Of a DNA stretch of 64,000 nucleotides, positions 1-11,800 are shown piece by piece. The notes below the pieces were generated by a model. The model was given only the letters and a program-made list of their open reading frames with translations, had not been told where the DNA came from and searched no databases. How positions within the stretch are numbered: the stretch's first letter is position 1; each line of letters opens with the position of its first letter. This DNA is from Eucalyptus grandis (taxonomy: Eukaryota > Streptophyta > Magnoliopsida > Myrtales > Myrtaceae), in assembly GCF_016545825.1 (NCBI RefSeq), contig NC_052614.1:16882559-16946558 (forward strand), written 5' to 3'. Made by a program: the position numbers and the translations under genes.

Positions 1-1698
1 TTGATTGCGCGGGCCTCAAGTGAGCTAGAATTGGGCTACAAAAACTGGGTTTGCTGGACTTGACAGGCCTTGAATGGGTTGAATTGAATTGAACCAACTT
101 GGGTCGAGTTGTTGGGTTGCTGCACTTGGGCTGAACAAATAAGCAGGTGGGCTGATATTCACGGTTGGACTTTGCTTGGGCTGTTGGAAATTCACATGGG
201 CTTCAAGTCTAGGCTGTAGATGCTGGATGGAGGCCCTCGTGCAGTTGGAATCCACGACGCTGAAGACAACGGACGAAAGCAACTGTTGGCAAAGACGTCC
301 GTGGAGATGGGGTTGCTTCGCGCGAGGAACGCTGACGAACGATAGAGGGGAGTTGCTTCGTGGATCTTCGGTGGCTAATGGAGCGATGTGAGACGGTGAT
401 GTGTTGGTGGGAGAATCGAGGAGAGAGATGAGCTGTTGGTGGACCATAAGCTGGCGTGCGCTGGCCGCATGGATGAGGGTGCTCGAGTGTGCTAGCAGTG
501 TGGGGGAAACGTGGGGTCAACGGGAGGCTTCGATTTTCTGATGGGTTGACTGGAACGTGGCGGAGAGAATTCTCGGTGGGGGATGCTGGCTTCATGGATT
601 GCAAATAGAGAGAGAAAGAGTTGGGACGGCTTCAACGAAGAAAAATGAAAGAAAAACAGGGCAAACTGTGGGATTTTGGGGTGTGCGGATGAGCTGGTGT
701 CGTCGACGCACAAGGGAGATCGGCGGGGATAAGGATAAAGAAAAATCAAGAAGATGATCCAAATTCCATAAATGCTTGTCCCCAAAAGTCTTCAATATTA
801 TCTTATGTCTCCCAATACTTTTCAATTTATAAATTCTCTAAATTAACCAATTTTGAAGCTCAAAATTGATGACCCTTGTAAAGCTCAGAATTTCCATTTT
901 TAGTCTTCAATTTTCTCATTCAATTTCCCAAATTGAGGTCTAATTTCGATGATGAAAAATCCCGAACAATTTTCTATAAGTCTCGACATCAAAAGGCTTA
1001 GTTTGGAAGTCCAAATTTCCTTTAATTTGGCATGTCTTAATTTCAGTTTATTTTCCACGACATCCGAATCGATTTTTCGTAAAAACCTCGGAATCTTTGA
1101 AAATTCTTCGAAGGGTGAGTCAATATTCCTAAAAATAGTTCGTGACATGACAGAACTTTCAATTTTTGAAATCGAGTTCAAATTGATGGTTAATTTCACT
1201 TCAGAGCAATTTTAGTGTAACCTAGGCTATCGGGTAATTTTCAGATATTTTTAGTGTAATTGACCCATGGTCGATTTTCTTCGAGCCACAATGAAGTCAC
1301 TCGACACATTGGCAGCCCTCGGTGGTCATGAATCTCAAAATTTCAATTACGAGCATAGGGTACCCAAAACAACATAAAATTGGTCTAGTGCCGATCGACG
1401 AGAATTTTGCAATCAAGTGAAATCACCCACACTTTGATCACACATCTCGGTTGAATTGATGTATCCCTGATCTCTTATCAATTTTGTCAATATCGTAATG
1501 ACCCTTGCAGACTAGTATGGTCTAGCAGTCGACTTTTGGTCAAATTCTCAAGTCCATTGCATTAAAATCTCTAAATGACTTTCCTTGATAGTCTAGTTAT
1601 CTCACAAGTGATCGGTTCTGAGAATAACACTATAGACGCGTCGATGAAAGGCCCGATTTATTCAGTTGAAATCAGTATCGAAAATTTAGGATGTCACA
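1..1698 (-). mobile_element. Ty3/gypsy-type LTR, truncated by the window edge
   Basis: Read on the minus strand the block starts at 1698 with TGTGACATCCTAAATTTTCG, the typical start of a plant gypsy LTR. It runs leftward through about 900 bases of AT-rich sequence into a GC-richer part (about 150-750). The first ~150 bases resemble by eye the start of the element at 55361-58687, including TGTGACATCC and a nearby ACTAG.CTATC motif, so the two look like one family in opposite orientation. The other end of the LTR is not seen. The short reading frames at 25-785 overlap on both strands and match no family I know, so I treat them as LTR sequence. The LTR start is well supported; the left extent is inferred. 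Confidence 0.55.
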
Positions 1699-2560
1699 CA
1701 AGACACTCGTTATATTAAACGGTGAGATAAGTATAACATTCAAACAATTCTTCTCTACAAACAATTTGAATTTATCTTCTCTCACCACACTTAAAACACT
1801 TAAAGCAAACTAGCTGATATAAGCAGACACTAAGTTGTTCTATCTTTCCTCCACAAGAGCTACTCTTTCTCTCAGGTTGCATTGCCTCTATTCTCTCTTG
1901 AAGCTCACCCTTCTTTCATTTGGTGACTCGTCTTTAGATGCTTCTCCTCTAAGCCTTATATATAGGTTGAAGCTTCACCGTCACATATCCAGTGGCCAAC
2001 TTCATACATAATGGACTTTCGTTTACTTCTTGGGCAAGTTGGCAAGATGCAAGTGCCAAATAATCACTAGCTAGTCTTCCTTTGCTGACTTCATGTAGTG
2101 AAGAAACCTTATCCAATCAATCTCCTTAGCAAGTTAAACTTTACTTGCTTCTTTTGGCATTTTAACCAAAACTCGTCTCTCATTTTGTTTTGCAAGCGAC
2201 TGAAACAAAAAGGCTCTCAAGAGTTCTTCTCTCGGGGTTTTAATCACCGCCTTTAAAGATCCAGCATTCTCACTGGAATAAGTAGGCACATCAGAGGCAA
2301 AGTCCAACTAGAACTTAACTCATTTTCATATTAGGTGTTGACTCCAAATGTTGAACTTAGAGAGGCACGCCTGATTATGAAAATTAAGATTTACTACATG
2401 ACTACCAATGTTGCTAAGACAAAAGGCATTTTGAATTTGATTTGCATTTCTTGAATAATTCGAGAAATGAGTTTCAATATGTGTTACTTGAACAACCGGC
2501 TCTACATTACAAAATAAGAAATATATTAATTGGTATCATGTAGCATAAGAATAAACTAAA
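1699..2560. other. Unassigned stretch between an LTR start and the FRS pseudogene
   Basis: No protein or RNA gene is recognisable here. A TATA-like sequence (CTTATATATAGG) lies near 1955-1966 in a CT-rich context, which would fit a retrotransposon LTR or a gene 5' end, but I see no termini or coding sequence to support either. Confidence 0.3.
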
Positions 2561-2568
2561 CGTATTAA

Positions 2569-2898
2569 CTAAAACTCTATGTCAATCAAAATTTGCTCAC
2601 CTCGACAATCTACTTGCATCGAGGGCATTATTTTCTTAGTTTTTTTCTTTTCTTTTTTCTCACTTGAGGCTTTAAGCCTTCCATAACTTGTTCCATTTTC
2701 TTTCTTTTGAAGGGGGTCCAATATCGACATCTTATTAAGCCTCATTGTCATTATCATCACTAGCACCATCTGTCATAACCACGCTTGAGTTGTATGATGA
2801 AATTTCAGTTACTATTATATCTAAAGTTCTTCTTTGCTATTGTCATAGTATTTCCATCTTGGGCTCCTAAACTCATCACTTCAAAAGCATTTTGCATT
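2569..2898 (-). pseudogene. FAR1-RELATED SEQUENCE (FRS) pseudogene, C-terminal part
   Basis: This is the 3'-most of three minus-strand pieces of one FRS copy. FRS proteins are nuclear transcription regulators derived from Mutator-like transposases. From 2898 downward the translation gives QNAFEVMSLGAQDGN, then an acidic Ser/Asp stretch, a DxGPPSKxRK-like element and a Lys-rich tail (KKEKKKTKK) before a stop at 2569. That order matches the region after the SWIM finger in FRS proteins. Stops and a frame change (near 2720-2760) break it. It is separated from the next piece by the solo LTR at 2899-4235, and removing that LTR joins STLM directly to QNAF. Assignment rests on the linked pieces and on family knowledge. 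Confidence 0.7.
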
Positions 2899-4235
2899 GT
2901 AAGTGCTAGTACAAACATCTAGAGGGAGGGTCAATAGGTTTTTAAAATAAATCTTGGCAAATAAATGCGAAATAAAATAAATTTTTGTAAAGTGTGAATA
3001 AGGATCATACTTTGAAATTGAGTATGAAGAATAACAGACTTTGAGCAAGTTTACACTTTAACAGTTAAATAGAACTACAAAATAAAGAGTTTAGGAAAGA
3101 GAATAAGAACACATAATTTATAGTGGTTCGGCTTAGATCAAGCCTACGTTCACTCTCCCACGCTAACGGCCTTCTAGCTGGATTCAACTATGCAATCAAC
3201 AAGAGATTATAACTTTAAGTGTAAACACTTAGTATTAGATTACAGTATCTTACTAAATCACCCTTTTGGTATTTCTCTCAAGATTACAAACGTTTAAGCT
3301 TACAAGAGATAAGTGTATGATTGAAGGTCACTCAGACTTTGGAATTGTAAATTCTACGCTCCGTCTCTTATTTGCTTGTCGGTCCTTGGTCTCCTTAAAT
3401 ACTCCTCTACTTCCAAACTAGCCATTGGACAATATCTAGAGGATCGTCTTCCAATCTACCCATTAGACAGATCTGTATCTAAAAGATTTTATAGCAGTTG
3501 AGTAATAAAAATAGAATCCCAAATTGATTCTGATTGCCCATACAAACAGAATCTTGGTTTCCATTAGTAGAGTTTTTCCGTATAGAAAGCTCGTCTTCAA
3601 GATCCAATTGTCAATTAGATTGAGTCAATCAAATCTATCTTGATGTGAAACCCAAACCATATCGCTAGCCGTTATATGTTCGGGGCTTGTGTTACGTTCT
3701 TTCAAGTTGTTTCGTTCTGAACATGCTTTGTTCTAAATCTGCTACATTCTGAACTTGTGTTTCGTTTTGGACGTAAAGTCTACGAGTGCTCAGACTAAAG
3801 TCGAGTTTGAGTGCAATAGATTTTACAATATGGACGTAAGTCTGAACATAATCTACTTCTAAACTGATTTATCTTTAAGATCTGGACACAGTTTGAATAA
3901 GTTCAGCTTTAGCATAGAATCTGTCTTCTGGTTCTTCGTCTTCTGGTTCTTCATTCACGTTCAGTATGGAATTTGTTAGAGTGGGCAGACTTTTGATGTA
4001 GAATAGACCTTGACACTAAAGTCTGGCAGTTTTCAGACTTTGACATAAAAGTCTGAAAATCTTCATAATAGACTTTGGACATGTATTACGTTCAGTCTTA
4101 TGGCAGTCTTCAAACTTTGATAATATCATTTACATGTTCTATCATCTGCATAGTCTATTACTTAACCATTAAACATGTGAGTAGCCATTGATTTATTTTG
4201 TCATCTTCAAAATATTATAAGGGATTTCCTTAACA
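2899..4235 (-). mobile_element. Solo LTR, copia-like, inserted in the FRS pseudogene
   Basis: On the minus strand it begins TGTTAAGGAAATCCCTTATA and ends ...CTAGCACTTAC, with a plus-strand left end resembling the CTAGAGGGAGGGTCAATAGG motif common in plant copia LTRs. The flanks carry a near-perfect 5-bp duplication, GCATT (2894-2898) and ACATT (4236-4240). FRS codons continue across the insertion point. No internal region, gag or pol is present, so this is a single LTR of 1337 bp. The terminal A of the expected ...TACA end overlaps the target duplication, which leaves the exact border uncertain by one base. Confidence 0.75.
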
Positions 4236-4902
4236 ACATTAATGTGGAAAATCTATTAAAAGTAGATGGACCTGCAGACATTTCATAAGATTCATCATTT
4301 ATATATCCTTGCTTTGCACCTTTAGTCTATCTTTTCAAATATAAGAAGATGGAATAACTGAAACTGATGGGTTAGCATTTAATACGTACAAAGCATGGCG
4401 ACACAACCACCATTTTGATTTAAATAACTTGTATTCACAAGAAATGGAAAAATCAACAAGATTGAATCTGACAATATGTTTACCTTGAATCCCCTTACAC
4501 TTGAGAGTGTATTTATAAACCAACCCATTGAAAACGGTACTTGAAATTTGTTGGGAGATAGTTTGCAAAAATTCATCATAAAACCTCTTAAAAAATGGGA
4601 CGAGTGTACACCAAAGTGGCATGCGTCAATATTTCGTTATGCAAAATATTTAATTTGAGCTGCTCACGAGAACTATATCACGACCAAAAGCTGAACTCCA
4701 TTTATATCTCAAGTGGTACAACCTTTAAAGCCAATTATTATTCTTAGTGCCCTACTTCTCATACAATCGTTTCCAAATCTTCAAGTAGATTCAAATTATT
4801 TTTCTTCTAATTTACATCTATACATAAGTTTTAAAAAAAAATTCATCCTTAAACTTCGGCCTGTGATAAAATGTGGAATGTTTTGATTGACATTTTTCTC
4901 AA
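4236..4902 (-). pseudogene. FRS pseudogene, central part with SWIM zinc finger
   Basis: Middle piece of the split FRS copy. Read downward from about 4900 it gives IEKNVNQNIPHF, FESTWKIWKRLYEK, NNWL, RLYHLRYKWSSAFGRDI, then an open stretch (4622-4335) ending in CEYKLFKSKWWLCRHALYVL and PSSYI. The last part is the SWIM-type finger of FRS proteins, where C...C.H ligands precede the KRWTK motif. LKR-stop-TKGAK is visible just after, in another frame. At least four stops or frame changes break it. The upstream partner is at 7840-8460, beyond the insertion at 4903-7839. The order MULE domain then SWIM matches the family. Confidence 0.8.
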
Positions 4903-7839
4903 TGTGGCATCCTAAAATTTCACAACGATCTCTAGATGCATTGCGACCCATGAATAGGTGAAGGAAGCGCCATCGGACTATATTATAGCCATTAGACCAA
5001 TGGATTACAATTAATCAAGGTCGAGCATTTAATGGACAATTGTTTTGTTGGAAATGTATCCTATGTCTATGAGTGATTAAGGATTGTACTAAAGGATAAA
5101 TTGATAGGGAAATTTCTTGGCCGTGTACTCTATAAGTCGGATTACTATCGATTAATATTGCAAAACTTTATGGCCATGTGAATATTTGAAATTATGTATA
5201 TATAAGTGGGGTTGAGATGGATTATTAGGAGAAGGTGTGGGCTGGTTACTTAAGGTTGAACCAGCCCAAAGTAGTAGCCCACCATTTCCCCCATTCGCTC
5301 GACTAAGGCCTGGCCTAAGCTCAGCCCATTAAGGCCACCTCTTTGCATGAAAATTGACAAGTGGCAAGAGAGATCAACCAAGTGTCTCTTGCATGCAAAG
5401 CAAATTATTACTAGCTAATCATGAGGGTGAAAGAAAAGAGAAGGGGCAGAGTGAGCGAGGGGGGTGTTCGCGCGGAAGAGAGAGAGAAAGCAGAGAGAAA
5501 GAGAGAGAGTGAGGTTGAGAGAGAGAGCAAAACCAAGAGAGAGTTGTGAGGGTGCTTCGGCGAGGGAAGAAGAAGACCAGCCTCGCCGTGCGTGTGCCAG
5601 CTGCCACCGTTGACACCGCCTAGCTTCGCCGTCGGTTGAGCCACGCCCGAAGCCCCCAAGTTGTTGTGATTTCATAAACTTAAGGCAAGTGAAGTCCATT
5701 GATCTACTTAATGCTATGTTGTGGTAGTCTAGTGAAATGTGGTAGATCTTGGAGAGTGCTTGTATCTTGATGCCTAATGCTGAAATTGGAATGAATGGTA
5801 GTAGTTTTCCTAGAACAAGCAAGCTGTTTCATGAAAGAACAGCCCTACCCCTTGCGACTCCGTGAATTTTATAAGATTATCCAGTTGAAATTTGATTCGT
5901 GCTCTTGATGAAAGTTGTAGATGACATCTTAAGGAGTAACATACTAAAATTTGAGAAGAAACGAACACGTATTGGTCGGTGAAACGATTTTTCTTTGAAA
6001 TGGTTAGATTTGGAAATCGTTACCGAGGGATAGGAAGAGTTATGGTGATTATAACTTTTGATCTATCATGAATCTGACTTTAAGTTCTTCACGAAACTTT
6101 TACCTCTAGGTTTTTTCTATAACATATCAAAATTTCAGAATTTTCTGAGTTTATTTAGGGTTTATACTGAATTTGTGAATAAAACTGTGTAATGGTGATG
6201 TTTTGAAATTTTAAGGCTATGATGCATGGACCATAGCGACTCGTACGAAGTTCTTTTGACATAGTTCTCTTCATGAAACATTTTTCTCTAGATCTTTTTT
6301 ATAACATGTTAAATTTTCAGAATTTATTAAGATGTTTACTAATTTTTCCAGAATTTTAATTAAAGGAATGCATTTTGTTTTATCCGAAAATTGTTTTATT
6401 TTCAAGAACAAATGAATTGCTCTATGAGATGTGATATCTTGGGTTGTTAATTACACGGCATATGTGGCAACATTCAGCATATCATATGACATCAAAAGTT
6501 GATTGAAACCTTTGACATTGTTGTATCAAATGCTATTTGAAAGTGAGACATATGTATACATTGTGATGTTGATGATACCGTCGAACCCTTGAGTCGACGA
6601 TTCCTCGGGAGTGTCGGGATGCCCGAAGGTGTGTGCCAGATGTCCGGAGGTATGTGCTGGAAGCCTCGTGACGCCAGTTGGGTGCGAGATGCTCCGGGTG
6701 TGCCGGAGGTCTTGCGATGCCAGGTTGGGTGCGAGAGTCACGGAAGATGCAAAGATTGGTCCTTGGAAAAAATAAGATCCTTTTGAATATCAACATGGGA
6801 AATGAATTATGCGCATGTGTGTGCATATGGCATGGTGCATGAATTGCCTATGAAATTGAGTTGGTACTATTTGGCATTGAGAATGTGATCATGAAGGCAT
6901 TAAATGGATCTCATGGGGATATATACATGATTGTATGGATGATATAAATCATGAGCATGTGTGTGCATATGGCATGGAACATAAATTGTTTTAATGAATG
7001 GATCTCATGGAAATATGAGCATGATTGCATGGATGATATGTGCATTCCACATGAAAGTTTGGTTGTCTTGCTTGTTGCATTGTGTAGTTTGATGGATCTT
7101 TTACTGCTGAGTGGTTGTACTCACCCCTTTTGGGGACTAACATTTCAAATTAAAAGATGCTCATGTCACCTGTCACACGTGGTACTTTTTATGGCTTACT
7201 GTCCGATGTTGAGGCCGAGTGCTCGGAGCACCCTTGTGTTGGTGTTCGTGGACTGGTGTTTATCCGTGTTCGAGTTTTAGTTATGTATGACGTGAGTCTA
7301 CCTTATGGCCCCGTAGTCTAGGAGTTCTTGTCCGTGCACGGTCGTCGCGACGGGATCATGATGGGGATGTTGTTGCCGCCACCAGCGAATGCACCGGGCT
7401 AGGTGTGATTGCACATGTGACTGGTAGAGGATGACGCTTTTTGGATGGCTGACACTGGATGATGGATTGATGTACATGTCTGACGTGGGGTCAGGTACTT
7501 TTGGGTTATAGCCGAGCTTAGTTAAAGCCTTGGCCTCTTGTTGTACCGACTTGTGATGTCCATCATAGTTATGTAAATAAAAGTGGTTCGGCTCTAACTT
7601 ATATAAGATGTGTAATTGATGTGTATTGCATTATCCTGTTGAGCATGGGGTAGGGAGATGTCGAATATGCTTCCATTATATGAATTGCGCTGGGACCGAT
7701 TGAGATAATATAAACCCCTAGGATATATGGACCCACTATTATTCAATGGTATCAGAGCAACATGTTATTAGAACAAGTGAAAGGTAAGCGAACTGTTGGC
7801 GACCCTAACAGATCGGAGGCCATGTCGAGGGGTGCCACA
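4903..7839 (+). mobile_element. LTR-type insertion splitting the FRS pseudogene
   Basis: The block starts TGTGGCATCC and ends GGGTGCCACA, a TG...CA structure with inverted ends of about 7 bp. It is flanked by CTCAA (4898-4902) and CCCAA (7840-7844), a 5-bp target duplication with one mismatch. FRS coding sequence reads from HRLCTWHI on one side to IEKNV on the other. No gag or pol is present. A TGGTATCAGAGC sequence, the usual initiator-Met primer-binding site, lies at about 7749-7760, some 80 bp before the right end. That is unexpected inside a solo LTR, so the block may be a rearranged LTR plus leader rather than a clean solo LTR. Confidence 0.65.
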
Positions 7840-8460
7840 CCCAATATGCCAAGTACATAAACGATGTTGAGTATTCGGGAACACCGTTCAAATGGCTTTT
7901 GTTATTACTTGGTCTTGATTAGTGAAAATGGTTTTGAAGCCTTATTTCCCATAGATTTCAAAAACACCTCAAATAACCACATAAATGAATTTTTGGTTTC
8001 ATCCGATAAAAATGCACAACCAAACAAAGTATTTTTCCAATGATGATTAACTCCAACAAAAGGCTCACAAATCGAGTTATACTTGTTAGTACGATAGGTG
8101 GTATCAAAAACCATAACATCACCGAAACGGTCATAATCAAATTTGGACAAACTATCTATAAAAAAATGGATTTGTCAATCTACCATCTTAATCTACTTGT
8201 TATGCATAGTAAAACATTGGATTTTGTATTTGCATGCAATGAAAATGATTCAAAAGATTTTGACAATCACCCCCATTGATAAGATTTGATCTTTCACTTT
8301 GTAGAAAATTTTGACAATCACGTAGGATGAAACCTAAGTTTTGGCTTCCTTCTACTTCATTGGCCAAGAATTTATATGCTATTGTCCCCCCAATGCCAAC
8401 TTTAGCCATGTCAACTAAAACCCCTTTGCAAGTATTAGAATCATTCTTCCACATCTTATT
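7840..8460 (-). pseudogene. FRS pseudogene, MULE transposase-like domain
   Basis: This is the 5' part of the split FRS copy. It contains YKFLANEV...NLGFILRDCQNFL (8375-8310), then NHFHCMQIQNPMFYYA (about 8200-8245) and FGDVMVFDTTYRTNKYN (about 8090-8140). The last is the hallmark of the MULE domain in FAR1/FHY3 proteins, with the first catalytic-type Asp in DTTY. FVGVNHH, GCAFLSDET and MWLFEVFL follow, then TNQDQVITKAI and FPNTQHRLCTWHI in shifted frames. The region between 8200 and 8140 has stops and frameshifts. The N-terminal FAR1 DNA-binding domain is not found upstream of 8460. Confidence 0.85.
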
Positions 8461-8760
8461 AAGTGCTTTTGTTTGGGGGGTCTAGTTCAGGATACGTTTC
8501 ATGATATGTACTTTAGGGGGATATTATAGTGTTTGTGCTGTTTACAAGTTTTCAACTGGGTGGGATTCTCTGCATGGAGATGCCTATATTTGTATTGCAT
8601 CTTACTGTTGTCCATTTTGGTTCCTTTTATGACAATATTTCATTCTAGAGTGATGAATTTTTCGTGTTGTTAATCAAATAGTTCAAATCAAAGGTTTCAA
8701 TTGCGATCTAGATGTACTAGATTGGACAGTGACATACACATAGCTGTTTTCTAATCAATA
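8461..8760. other. Spacer between the FRS and RPN5 pseudogenes
   Basis: No coding sequence recognised. The right end, next to the first RPN5-like block at 8761, could be RPN5 intron sequence, since exon homology starts abruptly after ...CAATAG. Confidence 0.3.
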
Positions 8761-11310
8761 GGCTGTGACAGCAATGGTGCAACAAGTTGTACAATACATT
8801 GATTAGACAGCAGATCTTGAGACCAAGATAGAGGTTAATTAAGATACTTAACTTTGTTGCTGATGGGAAGGTGCAATTTGAAATCAAACTCCATCACAGC
8901 TTATATTCATTCATAATCTGTTTTTGTTCCATGGTTTCTATAGCTAGTTTTGTCATGCAAATATATGTTAAAACTGAAAGAGCACGGTTGATCAAGAAAC
9001 TTGCAAAAATATAGGAAGATCATGGTCTTGTAGCAGAAGTTACTGATTTGATGCAAGAAATTGGGGTTAACTAGAAGTTGACTTATGTTGTCATTGTTCT
9101 TGTAATTAGTTTTTCCTTGTCCAGCATTCCTATCATGGGCTTAAATTGTGGATGGAAACTTTTGGATCAATGGCAAAGATGAAGAAAATTGCCATTATAT
9201 TTTAGCAAGGGCTTTTTGTTTAGCCTTTTGTGCACTGTTACTATGATTGGTTTTTTCATTGATGGATTTTGTTGGTTCGTTTGTGCTTGGATTGCCAGGA
9301 TTATGTCTGTGCACAACACATATCCTTTCTAGGAAGATTAGCCCCAGAATGTTTGATGCAATTCCTTCCAAAGAGAAAAAAAAAAGTGTAAAGAAGGTGA
9401 AAGCATTGTGGCAGAAGCTCCATCTGATATTTTGTCACTTCTGGAGTTGAAATTGATATACTATGACTCATGATACGGTAAATTGGTGTTATGCTTTTTC
9501 TAGTGTTGTGCCCACTATCTTTTAACTAAAGTGTTTTTGCCGATCAAGCACCACCCCGTGTTCAGCTTGTGGTTGAAACCACAGCACATTCTCTTGTTCC
9601 TTTCTAGGCACAAACTCTGACGTTCCAGATGTACTTGATAGATTTGTACTCACGTCTTAGTTTACCTTGCATTTATGTTGTTAACAATGTAGGTATAGGT
9701 ATTGCTCGCACAACAATGATTAACTTGAGATATGTCGATGCTACAAGGCAATAGGTGAGATTCCATCACTGAAAAGAAACCTAGAGCAGTGTACATTTGG
9801 TGAAGCTTTTTCATTGTTAAGTTTCACTGTGTGTTTCAAGGAACAGTTGTTCATTCCGTGATTTAATTTGATGCAAACTCTAAGGAAAATCTGCTGGTGC
9901 TTGGTTGTAGCACCACATGATCCTATGCAGTCAAGCCTTCTTAATGAGTCTTTAGAGGATAAAAATCTCTCAGAAAATTCCCAATTCAGGTACCATCTGT
10001 GAATTGTTATGGGTAATTGGCTGTGCATCTTGAAATATCACAATAATGTGCTATAGAATTGGTTGACCATGCCTTTGATATTTGAACGCTGGCTGTTTCT
10101 GAAACAATTGGTCAAGTTGGAGGTTCTCCAGTGTTCTACTTTTTGGAGTACTTTTAAAGATGAATTCAAGAATAAGAAAAACATGCTGGAAGGTGCACCT
10201 GTTGAGAAGGCAGTAGAAGCTCTTAGACAGAGAATCATTGAACTTGTCCTTGCAGAACTTTATCATTTTTCTTCTTTTCGGATCATCATTCATATGTGAC
10301 TCGATCTATTTTCTGCAGAATATTATCTTCATTTCAAAGTATTACTCAAGGATTACCTTGAAAGGACTTGAAGAGCTGTCATAACTCAACATTCAGGCCT
10401 GATTGTGTTGGACATTTTTTTTATATATATTATATTCTATATCAATGTCAATCTTTATGAAATGTTACCTAGACCCCTCATTTAACTTGAGTAGCCTCCC
10501 TGCCTTCAATTCCTGATTGGGGTATGGTTGCTGGACTAGGATACAAGTTCCAAATTAGTGGAAAATAGTTTTTTGTGCATTGAAAGCCAAAGGCTTGTCA
10601 TGAATTTCTGACTGACAAATATGGGTATTCTCGGCTTAGTTGATTTTTGCTAATATATTTGTTGGGGCTATAAGTGTCATTGTCTGGCATCGTGAAACCA
10701 TTTCTTGTCCCACAGAGCGTGAAATTCTAATGCGCTTTTGAAGGATGGGAGGAGCTTTGCTATGTTGCTAGTATCAACACTCACCACTGCTTGTGTCACA
10801 AAAGTATATCTTGCTATTAGAGCTTTCTTAATATATTTATAAATTCTGTGTAGATGATTCACTTGAGGAAAAGAGCTCTGTCTTTTTGGGTTGTGTTACC
10901 ACTGCTGTATGATTCACTCAAGGAAAAGAGCTCAGTTTTTTGGGGTTCTGTTACCACTGTTATAGAGGGCTTTAATCAATCGCATGCCTCAACTTATTAG
11001 ATCAACACTATCATCCGACAGAGAGACAATATTATGATATCTATACAAGCTTGGATGATATCCTATCAACATGACCTGTTAGTTCTATATTATCATTTTA
11101 GGAAGCTGAGAAGCATCTCTCCTAAATGGTTGTTTCCAACTCCTTGGTGGCAAAGATAGACTGGCTGATGGGAGTTGTCTGGAACATACGACAAAAGACA
11201 GCAATGACATCCTGATCTTGTGGGCAAAAAATTTGGGAAAGCTACTTGATTTTGTCAAGAAAAGTTGCCACCAAATGCACAAGGAAACTATGGCTCGTAT
11301 GGCTGTTTTG
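8761..11310 (+). pseudogene. RPN5: RPN5 (26S proteasome lid subunit) duplicated pseudogene
   Basis: RPN5 is a PCI-domain subunit of the proteasome regulatory lid. Exon-like blocks appear in the right order on the plus strand: AVTAMVQQVVQYID (8761), ERARLIKKLAKI and LVAEVTDLMQEIG (8980-9070), ETFGSMAKMKKIA (9148), QDYVCAQ...[12 protein letters not shown] (9300-9360), [10 protein letters not shown] (9425), ICRCYKAIGEIPS (9730), [20 protein letters not shown] (9875-9940), [19 protein letters not shown]...FKDEFKNKKNML (10095-10190), ALRQRIIE (10218), SKYYSRITLKGLEEL (10335), [19 protein letters not shown] (11101) and [11 protein letters not shown] (11260). Non-coding gaps separate blocks, so this is a DNA-level duplicate with introns, not a retrocopy. 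Many stops and frameshifts make it non-functional. The N-terminal start is missing. Confidence 0.85.
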
Positions 11311-11800
11311 AGAGCTTGAAGATGTTCTTAGTTGAATGGATGATGGATGATCTCTCTCCCCTTGAGCCTGCCCCTCCCCCCACCCCACCCAACCAAAAAA
11401 ACAGAAAGAAAAAAAGAAAGCTAAATAATGCTGTTTCACATTGTGGTTTGAAGTGGGTCCAAAAATGTTCATCATAGAACTCTCGCATAGCTAGCTTCAA
11501 TTTGATTGCATATTTTGCACAGGGGACAAGATTTGGGCCTTGTTCCGGATTGAAATCATATATTGAACACACTGCATAGGAATGTATTTTGTCTTTTCAT
11601 GCTTCCTCTTTCCCTTCTCCTTTTAATAGAAGATATGTAGGCTTCAGGGTACTAACGAAATAGGTATCGCCACAAGATGGGCACTCATTCGGACTGAAAT
11701 AAGCACCTCATCACTAAATTTTGTTTTGCATTACAAATTTCGTTGGCGCTTGTGAGGCTAACGAATGCTATTTGTCATTTCCCTTTAAGGAACGACATTT
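11311..11800 (+). repeat. RPN5 3' flank, duplicated at 18.86-19.30 kb
   Basis: Sequence after the RPN5-like C-terminus is closely similar by eye to 18860-19300. Shared landmarks are the GAGAGCTTGAAGATG block, TTTGATTGCATATTTTGCA, the GGGCCTTGTT block and CTCCTTTTAAT.GAAGAT. It is probably the old 3' untranslated region. It also holds a poly-C/poly-A simple stretch (11365-11420). The match shows that the duplicated unit extended beyond the coding sequence. Confidence 0.7.

Noticed and set aside
6526..7280. Short frames of 65-109 codons
   Set aside because: They are inside the LTR-type insertion at 4903-7839, with no retroelement or host motif.
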